Shown piece by piece: positions 39,801 to 51,800 of a stretch of DNA of 64,000 nucleotides; position 1 is the first letter of the stretch, and every line of letters starts with the position of its first letter. The notes beneath the pieces were generated by a model. That model searched no databases. It was given only the letters and a program-made list of their open reading frames with translations, and had not been told where the DNA came from. The stretch is from BACL21 sp038141525 (GTDB taxonomy: Bacteria > Bacteroidota > Bacteroidia > Flavobacteriales > Flavobacteriaceae), in assembly GCA_038141525.1 (NCBI GenBank), contig JAYQIF010000008.1, positions 310,001 through 374,000 of the forward strand, in the 5' to 3' direction. The translations under genes were made by a program, and so were the position numbers.

Positions 39801-42800
39801 TCGGCGTAATAAGTCACACTACCAACGCTGCTTAGGCTTGGATCAGCAACAACATTACCCCCAGTGGCCGCGTCATACCAGGTCACAGTCTCCCCAGCGC
39901 CAACACTAGCCGTAGCCGTTAGTCTGGATAGATCTGACTCACACTCACTCTGATCACCACCACTTACTGGGGCAGTCGGAGCCGCTAATATCTCTAAGGT
40001 AACCGCTGTTCTTGTCAGCGATGTACAACCAGTGGTATCATTGCTACTCTCGGCGTAATAAGTCACACTACCAACGCTGCTTAGGCTTGATCAGCAACAA
40101 CATTACCCCCAGTGGCCGCGTCATACCAGGTCACAGTTCCCCAGCGCCAACACTAGCCGTAGCCGTTAAGGTCTGGATAGGATCTGACTCACACTACCTG
40201 GATCACCACCACTTACTGGGGCAGTCGGAGCCGCTAATATCTCTAAGGTAACCGCTGTTCTTGTCAGCGATGTACAACCAGTGGTATCATTGCTACTCTC
40301 GGCGTAATAAATACACTACCAACGCTGCTTTAGGCTTGGATCAGCAACGACATTACCCCCAGTGGCCGCGTCATACCAGGTCACAGTCTCCCCAGCGCCA
40401 ACACTAGCCGTAGCCGTTAAGGTTCGATAGGATCTGACTCAGCACTCACTCTGATCACCACCACTTACTGGGGCAGTCGGAGCCGCTAATATCTCTAAGG
40501 TAACCGCTGTTCTTGTCAGCGATGTACAATCAAAGGGTATCATTGCTACTCTCGGCGTAATAAGTCACACTACCAACGCTGCTTAGGCTTGGATCAGCAA
40601 CAACATTACCCCAGTGGCCGCGTCATACCAGGTCACAGTCTCCCCAGCGCCAACACTAGCCGTAGCCGTTAAGGTCTGGATAGGATCTTGACTCCACACT
40701 CACTCCTGATCACCACCACTTACTGGGGCAGTCGGAGCCGCTAATATCTCTAAGGTAACCGCTGTTCTTGTCAGCGATGTACAACCAGTGGTATCATTGC
40801 TACTCTCGGCGTAATAAGTCACACTACCAACGCTGCTTAGGCTTGGATCAGCAACAACATTACCCCCAGTGGCCGCGTCATACCAGGTCACAGTCTCCCC
40901 AGCGCCAACACTAGCCGTAGCCGTTAAGGTCTGGATAGGATCTGACTCACACTCACTCTGATCACCACCACTTACTGGGGCAGTCGGAGCCGCTAATATC
41001 TCTAAGGTAACCGCTGTTCTTGTCAGCGATGTACAACCAGTGGTATCATTGCTACTCTCGGCGTAATAAGTCACACTACCAACGCTGCTTAGGCTTGATC
41101 AGCAACAACATTACCCCCAGTGGCCGCGTCATACCAGGTCACAGTCTCCCCAGCGCCAACACTAGCCGTAGCCGTTAAGGTCTGATAGATCTGACTCACA
41201 CTCACTTGATCACCACCACTTACTGGGGCAGTCGGAGCCGCTAATATCTCTAAGGTAACCGCTGTTCTTGTCAGCGATGTACAACCAGTGGTATCATTGC
41301 TACTCTCGGCGTAATAAGTCACACTACCAACGCTGTTTAGGCTTGGATCAGCAACAACATTACCCCCAGTGGCCGCGTCATACCAGGTCACAGTCTCCCC
41401 CAGCGCCAACACTAGCCGTAGCCGTTAAGGTCTGGATAGGATCTGACTCACACTCACTCTGGATCACCACTCACTTACTGGGGCAGTCGGAGCCGCTAAT
41501 ATCTCTAAGGTAACCGCTGTTCTTGTCAGCGCGATGTACAACCAGTGGTATCATTGCTACTCTCGGCGTAATAAGTCACACTACCAACGCTGCTTAGGCT
41601 TGATCAGCAACAACATTACCCCCAGTGGCCGCGTCATACCAGGTCACAGTCTCCCCAGCGCCAACACTGGCGCTAGCCGTTAAGGTCTGGATAGGATCTG
41701 ACTCACACTCACTCTGATCACCACCACTTACTGGGGCAGTCGGAGCCGCTAATATCTCTAAGGTAACCGCTGTTCTTGTCAGCGATGTACAACCAGTGGT
41801 ATCATTGCTACTCTCGGCGTAATAAGTCACACTACCAACGCTGCTTAGGCTTGGATCAGCAACAACATTACCCCCAGTGGCCGCGTCATACCAGGTCACA
41901 GTCTCCCAGCGCCAACACTAGCGCTAGCCGTTAAGGTCTGGATAGGATCTGACTCACACTCACTCTGATCTCCACCACTCACGCGTGATTTCTGATTATC
42001 TTATATCTCTAAGGTAACCGCTGTTCTTGTCAGCGATGTACAACCAGTGGTATCATTGCTACTCTCGGCGTAATAAGTCACACTACCAACGCTGCTTAGG
42101 CTTGGATCAGCAACAACATTACCCCCAGTGGCCGCGTCATACCAGGTCACAGTCTCCCAGCGCCAACACTAGCGCTAGCCGTTAAGGTCTGGATAGGATC
42201 TGACTCACACTCACTCTGATCACCACCACTTACTGGGGCAGTCGGAGCCGCGTAATATCTCTAAGGTAACCGCTGTTCTTGTCGCGATGTACAACCAGTG
42301 GTATCATTGCTTACTCTGTAATAAGTCACACTACCAACGCTGCTTAGGCTTGGATCAGCAACAACATTACCCAGTGGCCGCGTCATACCAGGTCACAGTC
42401 TCCCAGCGCCAACACTAGCCTAGCCGTTAAGGTCTGGATAGGATCTGACTCACACTCACTCTGATCACCACCACTTACTGGGGCAGTCGGAGCCGCTAAT
42501 ATCTCTAAGGTAACCGCTGTTCTTGTGGGGCGATGTACAACCAGTGGTATCATTGCTACTCTCGGCGTAATAAGTCACACTACCAACGCTGCTTAGGCTT
42601 GGATCAGCAACAACATTACCCCCAGTGGCCGCGTCATACCAGGTCACAGTCTCCCCAGCGCCAACACTAGCCGTAGCCGTTAAGGTCTGATAGGATCTGA
42701 CTCACACTCACTCTGATCACCACCACTTACTGGGGCAGTCGGAGCCGCTAATATCTCTGCTGCAACCGCTGTTCTTGTCAGCGATGTACAACCAGTGGTA

Positions 42801-45800
42801 TCATTGCTACTCTCGGCGTAATAAGTCACACTACCAACGCTGCTTAGGCTTGGATCAGCAACAACATTACCCCCAGTGGCCGCGTCATACCAGGTCACAG
42901 TCTCCCCAGCGCCAGCACTCGCGCTAGCCGTTAAGGTCTGGATAGGATCTGACTCACACTCACTCTGATCCCCACCACTCACGGGTGCAGTCGGAGCCGC
43001 TAATATCTCTAAGGTAACCGCTGTTCTTGTCAGCGATGTACAACCAGTGGTATCATTGCTACTCTCGGCGTAATAAGTCACACTACCAACGCTGCTTAGG
43101 CTTGGATCAGCAACAACATTACCCCCAGTGGCCGCGTCATACCAGGTCACAGTCTCCCCAGCGCCAGCACTCGCGCTAGCCGTTAAGGTCTGGATAGGAT
43201 CTGACTCACACTCACTCTGATCGCCACCACTCACGGGTGCAGTCGGAGCCGCTAATATCTCTAAGGTAACCGCTGTTCTTGTCAGCGATGTACAACCAGT
43301 GGTATCATTGCTACTCTCGGCGTAATAAGTCACACTACCAACGCTGCTTAGGCTTGGATCAGCAACAACATTACCCCCAGTGGCCGCGTCATACCAGGTC
43401 ACAGTCTCCCCAGCGCCAGCACTCGCGCTAGCCGTTAAGGTCTGGATAGGATCTGACTCACACTCACTCTGATCACCACCACTTACTGGGGCAGTCGGAG
43501 CCGCTAATATCTCTAAGGTAACCGCTGTTCTTGTCAGCGATGTACAACCAGTGGTATCATTGCTACTCTCGGCGTAATAAGTCACACTACCAACGCTGCT
43601 TAGGCTTGGATCAGCAACAACATTACCCCCAGTGGCCGCGTCATACCAGGTCACAGTCTCCCCAGCGCCAACACTAGCCGTAGCCGTTAAGGTCTGGATA
43701 GGATCTGACTCACACTCACTCTGATCACCACCACTTACTGGGGCAGTCGGAGCCGCTAATATCTCTAAGGTAACCGCTGTTCTTGTCAGCGATGTACAAC
43801 CAGTGGTATCATTGCTACTCTCGGCGTAATAAGTCACACTACCAACGCTGCTTAGGCTTGGATCAGCAACAACATTACCCCCAGTGGCCGCGTCATACCA
43901 GGTCACAGTCTCCCCAGCGCCAACACTAGCCGTAGCCGTTAAGGTCTGGATAGGATCTGACTCACACTCACTCTGATCACCACCACTTACTGGGGCAGTC
44001 GGAGCCGCTAATATCTCTAAGGTAACCGCTGTTCTTGTCAGCGATGTACAACCAGTGGTATCATTGCTACTCTCGGCGTAATAAGTCACACTACCAACGC
44101 TGCTTAGGCTTGGATCAGCAACAACATTACCCCCAGTGGCCGCGTCATACCAGGTCACAGTCTCCCCAGCGCCAACACTAGCCGTAGCCGTTAAGGTCTG
44201 GATAGGATCTGACTCACACTCACTCTGATCACCACCACTTACTGGGGCAGTCGGAGCCGCTAATATCTCTAAGGTAACCGCTGTTCTTGTCAGCGATGTA
44301 CAACCAGTGGTATCATTGCTACTCTCGGCGTAATAAGTCACACTACCAACGCTGCTTAGGCTTGGATCAGCAACAACATTACCCCCAGTGGCCGCGTCAT
44401 ACCAGGTCACAGTCTCCCCAGCGCCAACACTAGCCGTAGCCGTTAAGGTCTGGATAGGATCTGACTCACACTCACTCTGATCACCACCACTTACTGGGGC
44501 AGTCGGAGCCGCTAATATCTCTAAGGTAACCGCTGTTCTTGTCAGCGATGTACAACCAGTGGTATCATTGCTACTCTCGGCGTAATAAGTCACACTACCA
44601 ACGCTGCTTAGGCTTGGATCAGCAACAACATTACCCCCAGTGGCCGCGTCATACCAGGTCACAGTCTCCCCAGCGCCAACACTAGCCGTAGCCGTTAAGG
44701 TCTGGATAGGATCTGACTCACACTCACTCTGATCACCACCACTTACTGGGGCAGTCGGAGCCGCTAATATCTCTAAGGTAACCGCTGTTCTTGTCAGCGA
44801 TGTACAACCAGTGGTATCATTGCTACTCTCGGCGTAATAAGTCACACTACCAACGCTGCTTAGGCTTGGATCAGCAACAACATTACCCCCAGTGGCCGCG
44901 TCATACCAGGTCACAGTCTCCCCAGCGCCAACACTAGCCGTAGCCGTTAAGGTCTGGATAGGATCTGACTCACACTCACTCTGATCACCACCACTTACTG
45001 GGGCAGTCGGAGCCGCTAATATCTCTAAGGTAACCGCTGTTCTTGTCAGCGATGTACAACCAGTGGTATCATTGCTACTCTCGGCGTAATAAGTCACACT
45101 ACCAACGCTGCTTAGGCTTGGATCAGCAACAACATTACCCCCAGTGGCCGCGTCATACCAGGTCACAGTCTCCCCAGCGCCAACACTAGCCGTAGCCGTT
45201 AAGGTCTGGATAGGATCTGACTCACACTCACTCTGATCACCACCACTTACTGGGGCAGTCGGAGCCGCTAATATCTCTAAGGTAACCGCTGTTCTTGTCA
45301 GCGATGTACAACCAGTGGTATCATTGCTACTCTCGGCGTAATAAGTCACACTACCAACGCTGCTTAGGCTTGGATCAGCAACAACATTACCCCCAGTGGC
45401 CGCGTCATACCAGGTCACAGTCTCCCCAGCGCCAACACTAGCCGTAGCCGTTAAGGTCTGGATAGGATCTGACTCACACTCACTCTGATCACCACCACTT
45501 ACTGGGGCAGTCGGAGCCGCTAATATCTCTAAGGTAACCGCTGTTCTTGTCAGCGATGTACAACCAGTGGTATCATTGCTACTCTCGGCGTAATAAGTCA
45601 CACTACCAACGCTGCTTAGGCTTGGATCAGCAACAACATTACCCCCAGTGGCCGCGTCATACCAGGTCACAGTCTCCCAGCGCCAACACTAGCCGTAGCC
45701 GTTAAGGTCTGGATAGGATCTGACTCACACTCACTCTGATCACCACCACTTACTGGGGCAGTCGGAGCCGCTAATATCTCTAAGGTAACCGCTGTTCTTG

Positions 45801-48800
45801 TCAGCGATGTACAACCAGTGGTATCATTGCTACTCTCGGCGTAATAAGTCACACTACCAACGCTGCTTAGGCTTGGATCAGCAACAACATTACCCCCAGT
45901 GGCCGCGTCATACCAGGTCACAGTCTCCCCAGCGCCAACACTAGCCGTAGCCGTTAAGGTCTGGATAGGATCTGACTCACACTCACTCTGATCACCACCA
46001 CCTACTGGGGCAGTCGGAGCCGCTAATATCTCTAAGGTAACCGCTGTTCTTGTCAGCGATGTACAACCAGTGGTATCATTGCTACTCTCGGCGTAATAAG
46101 TCACACTACCAACGCTGCTTAGGCTTGGATCAGCAACAACATTACCCCCAGTGGCCGCGTCATACCAGGTCACAGTCTCCCCAGCGCCAACACTAGCCGT
46201 AGCCGTTAAGGTCTGGATAGGATCTGACTCACACTCACTCTGATCACCACCACTTACTGGGGCAGTCGGAGCCGCTAATATCTCTAAGGTAACCGCTGTT
46301 CTTGTCAGCGATGTACAACCAGTGGTATCATTGCTACTCTCGGCGTAATAAGTCACACTACCAACGCTGCTTAGGCTTGGATCAGCAACAACATTACCCC
46401 CAGTGGCCGCGTCATACCAGGTCACAGTCTCCCCAGCGCCAACACTAGCCGTAGCCGTTAAGGTCTGGATAGGATCTGACTCACACTCACTCTGATCACC
46501 ACCACTTACTGGGGCAGTCGGAGCCGCTAATATCTCTAAGGTAACCGCTGTTCTTGTCAGCGATGTACAACCAGTGGTATCATTGCTACTCTCGGCGTAA
46601 TAAGTCACACTACCAACGCTGCTTAGGCTTGGATCAGCAACAACATTACCCCCAGTGGCCGCGTCATACCAGGTCACAGTCTCCCCAGCGCCAACACTAG
46701 CCGTAGCCGTTAAGGTCTGGATAGGATCTGACTCACACTCACTCTGATCACCACCACTTTCTGGGGCAGTCGGAGCCGCTAATATCTCTAAGGTAACCGC
46801 TGTTCTTGTCAGCGATGTACAACCAGTGGTATCATTGCTACTCTCGGCGTAATAAGTCACACTACCAACGCTGCTTAGGCTTGGATCAGCAACAACATTA
46901 CCCCCAGTGGCCGCGTCATACCAGGTCACAGTCTCCCCAGCGCCAACACTAGCCGTAGCCGTTAAGGTCTGGATAGGATCTGACTCACACTCACTCTGAT
47001 CACCACCACTTACTGGGGCAGTCGGAGCCGCTAATATTTCTAAGGTAACCGCTGTTCTTGTCAGCGATGTACAACCAGTGGTATCATTGCTACTCTCGGC
47101 GTAATAAGTCACACTACCAACGCTGCTTAGGCTTGGATCAGCAACAACATTACCCCCAGTGGCCGCGTCATACCAGGTCACAGTCTCCCCAGCGCCAACA
47201 CTAGCCGTAGCCGTTAAGGTCTGGATAGGATCTGACTCACACTCACTCTGATCACCACCACTTACTGGGGCAGTCGGAGCCGCTAATATCTCTAAGGTAA
47301 CCGCTGTTCTTGTCAGCGATGTACAACCAGTGGTATCATTGCTACTCTCGGCGTAATAAGTCACACTACCAACGCTGCTTAGGCTTGGATCAGCAACAAC
47401 ATTACCCCCAGTGGCCGCGTCATACCAGGTCACAGTCTCCCCAGCGCCAACACTAGCCGTAGCCGTTAAGGTCTGGATAGGATCTGACTCACACTCACTC
47501 TGATCACCACCACTTACTGGGGCAGTCGGAGCCGCTAATATCTCTAAGGTAACCGCTGTTCTTGTCAGCGATGTACAACCAGTGGTATCATTGCTACTCT
47601 CGGCGTAATAAGTCACACTACCAACGCTGCTTAGGCTTGGATCAGCAACAACATTACCCCCAGTGGCCGCGTCATACCAGGTCACAGTCTCCCCAGCGCC
47701 AACACTAGCCGTAGCCGTTAAGGTCTGGATAGGATCTGACTCACACTCACTCTGATCACCACCACTTACTGGGGCAGTCGGAGCCGCTAATATCTCTAAG
47801 GTAACCGCTGTTCTTGTCAGCGATGTACAACCAGTGGTATCATTGCTACTCTCGGCGTAATAAGTCACACTACCAACGCTGCTTAGGCTTGGATCAGCAA
47901 CAACATTACCCCCAGTGGCCGCGTCATACCAGGTCACAGTCTCCCCAGCGCCAACACTAGCCGTAGCCGTTAAGGTCTGGATAGGATCTGACTCACACTC
48001 ACTCTGATCACCACCACTTACTGGGGCAGTCGGAGCCGCTAATATCTCTAAGGTAACCGCTGTTCTTGTCAGCGATGTACAACCAGTGGTATCATTGCTA
48101 CTCTCGGCGTAATAAGTCACACTACCAACGCTGCTTAGGCTTGGATCAGCAACAACATTACCCCCAGTGGCCGCGTCATACCAGGTCACAGTCTCCCCAG
48201 CGCCAACACTAGCCGTAGCCGTTAAGGTCTGGATAGGATCTGACTCACACTCACTCTGATCACCACCACTTACTGGGGCAGTCGGAGCCGCTAATATCTC
48301 TAAGGTAACCGCTGTTCTTGTCAGCGATGTACAACCAGTGGTATCATTGCTACTCTCGGCGTAATAAGTCACACTACCAACGCTGCTTAGGCTTGGATCA
48401 GCAACAACATTACCCCCAGTGGCCGCGTCATACCAGGTCACAGTCTCCCCAGCGCCAACACTAGCCGTAGCCGTTAAGGTCTGGATAGGATCTGACTCAC
48501 ACTCACTCTGATCACCACCACTTACTGGGGCAGTCGGAGCCGCTAATATCTCTAAGGTAACCGCTGTTCTTGTCAGCGATGTACAACCAGTGGTATCATT
48601 GCTACTCTCGGCGTAATAAGTCACACTACCAACGCTGCTTAGGCTTGGATCAGCAACAACATTACCCCCAGTGGCCGCGTCATACCAGGTCACAGTCTCC
48701 CCAGCGCCAACACTAGCCGTAGCCGTTAAGGTCTGGATAGGATCTGACTCACACTCACTCTGATCACCACCACTTACTGGGGCAGTCGGAGCCGCTAATA

Positions 48801-51800
48801 TCTCTAAGGTAACCGCTGTTCTTGTCAGCGATGTACAACCAGTGGTATCATTGCTACTCTCGGCGTAATAAGTCACACTACCAACGCTGCTTAGGCTTGG
48901 ATCAGCAACAACATTACCCCCAGTGGCCGCGTCATACCAGGTCACAGTCTCCCCAGCGCCAACACTAGCCGTAGCCGTTAAGGTCTGGATAGGATCTGAC
49001 TCACACTCACTCTGATCACCACCACTTACTGGGGCAGTCGGAGCCGCTAATATCTCTAAGGTAACCGCTGTTCTTGTCAGCGATGTACAACCAGTGGTAT
49101 CATTGCTACTCTCGGCGTAATAAGTCACACTACCAACGCTGCTTAGGCTTGGATCAGCAACAACATTACCCCCAGTGGCCGCGTCATACCAGGTCACAGT
49201 CTCCCCAGCGCCAACACTAGCCGTAGCCGTTAAGGTCTGGATAGGATCTGACTCACACTCACTCTGATCACCACCACTTACTGGGGCAGTCGGAGCCGCT
49301 AATATCTCTAAGGTAACCGCTGTTCTTGTCAGCGATGTACAACCAGTGGTATCATTGCTACTCTCGGCGTAATAAGTCACACTACCAACGCTGCTTAGGC
49401 TTGGATCAGCAACAACATTACCCCCAGTGGCCGCGTCATACCAGGTCACAGTCTCCCCAGCGCCAACACTAGCCGTAGCCGTTAAGGTCTGGATAGGATC
49501 TGACTCACACTCACTCTGATCACCACCACTTACTGGGGCAGTCGGAGCCGCTAATATCTCTAAGGTAACCGCTGTTCTTGTCAGCGATGTACAACCAGTG
49601 GTATCATTGCTACTCTCGGCGTAATAAGTCACACTACCAACGCTGCTTAGGCTTGGATCAGCAACAACATTACCCCCAGTGGCCGCGTCATACCAGGTCA
49701 CAGTCTCCCCAGCGCCAACACTAGCCGTAGCCGTTAAGGTCTGGATAGGATCTGACTCACACTCACTCTGATCACCACCACTTACTGGGGCAGTCGGAGC
49801 CGCTAATATCTCTAAGGTAACCGCTGTTCTTGTCAGCGATGTACAACCAGTGGTATCATTGCTACTCTCGGCGTAATAAGTCACACTACCAACGCTGCTT
49901 AGGCTTGGATCAGCAACAACATTACCCCCAGTGGCCGCGTCATACCAGGTCACAGTCTCCCCAGCGCCAACACTAGCCGTAGCCGTTAAGGTCTGGATAG
50001 GATCTGACTCACACTCACTCTGATCACCACCACTTACTGGGGCAGTCGGAGCCGCTAATATCTCTAAGGTAACCGCTGTTCTTGTCAGCGATGTACAACC
50101 AGTGGTATCATTGCTACTCTCGGCGTAATAAGTCACACTACCAACGCTGCTTAGGCTTGGATCAGCAACAACATTACCCCCAGTGGCCGCGTCATACCAG
50201 GTCACAGTCTCCCCAGCGCCAACACTAGCCGTAGCCGTTAAGGTCTGGATAGGATCTGACTCACACTCACTCTGATCACCACCACTTACTGGGGCAGTCG
50301 GAGCCGCTAATATCTCTAAGGTAACCGCTGTTCTTGTCAGCGATGTACAACCAGTGGTTTCATTGCTACTCTCGGCGTAATAAGTCACACTACCAACGCT
50401 GCTTAGGCTTGGATCAGCAACAACATTACCCCCAGTGGCCGCGTCATACCAGGTCACAGTCTCCCCAGCGCCAACACTAGCCGTAGCCGTTAAGGTCTGG
50501 ATAGGATCTGACTCACACTCACTCTGATCACCACCACTTACTGGGGCAGTCGGAGCCGCTAATATCTCTAAGGTAACCGCTGTTCTTGTCAGCGATGTAC
50601 AACCAGTGGTATCATTGCTACTCTCGGCGTAATAAGTCACACTACCAACGCTGCTTAGGCTTGGATCAGCAACAACATTACCCCCAGTGGCCGCGTCATA
50701 CCAGGTCACAGTCTCCCCAGCGCCAACACTAGCCGTAGCCGTTAAGGTCTGGATAGGATCTGACTCACACTCACTCTGATCACCACCACTTACTGGGGCA
50801 GTCGGAGCCGCTAATATCTCTAAGGTAACCGCTGTTCTTGTCAGCGATGTACAACCAGTGGTATCATTGCTACTCTCGGCGTAATAAGTCACACTACCAA
50901 CGCTGCTTAGGCTTGGATCAGCAACAACATTACCCCCAGTGGCCGCGTCATACCAGGTCACAGTCTCCTTCTGCCCAATAGGTCACAGACCCTAAAGAAC
51001 CAAGCGTTGGTGAAGCAACAACATTTCCACCTGTGGCAGCATCATACCACACAATTTCAGTGTCAGCAACGGCTGTTACGGCATCATTAGCATCCAAAAC
51101 CTGTACCGGGTCTAAAACACATTCAGTAATGTCGCCTGTACTTAAAGGCGCTGCGGGCGCAGCACTAATCGTGAGAGAAACAGGAGTTCTCGTTAGACTA
51201 ACACAAGAGGTTAGGTCATTAACACTCTCAGCGTAATAAGTTACAGTACCGACACTGCTCAAAGTTGGGGATGCAACAACATTGCCCCCTGAAGCCGCAT
51301 CATACCAAACAACAGACTCTCCACCTCCTACAGTTGCGGTGGCGAGCAAAGTTTGAACTGGCGCTTCTTGACACTCAGATAGATCACCACCACTGACAGG
51401 AGCATCAGGATTTCCGTAGATTTCAAAAGTGGTGTCAGTAGATTTTGTACAACCATTAGTGGTGTAGGTATAAGTAATGGTGTAAACACCAATATTCGAG
51501 TTGTCCGCATCAATTACCCCTGTATTCGCATCAATTGATAGACCTGAAGGAGAAGCTGTAAATGTTCCGTTTTCCACCCCAGAAATTGTAGGTGCAATAC
51601 CGACCATTCGCCCGCGAGCATTGGCATTGACCACCGAGCCACGACCAGTTGTGGAACAATAAACTGAAGGTTCGTAGGATATCTCCGCTGAATTAATGGT
51701 AAGACCAATACTAATTGGTCCTACAAAGTCATTTAAGGCTGCCGTTGGCGAAGTTGAATTTTTTGTCTTAATCAGCACATTGCTAAAGCTCACGCCCAAA

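Noticed and set aside
36523..41513. Plus-strand reading frames across the repeat array (beginning MSAMYNQWYH)
   Set aside because: They are antisense shadows of the adhesin repeat, recur with each unit and have no start signals or domain.
35225..50966. CRISPR-like regular repeat array
   Set aside because: The unit is 252 bp with no spacers, is translated in one frame for thousands of codons and encodes a known Ig-like domain.
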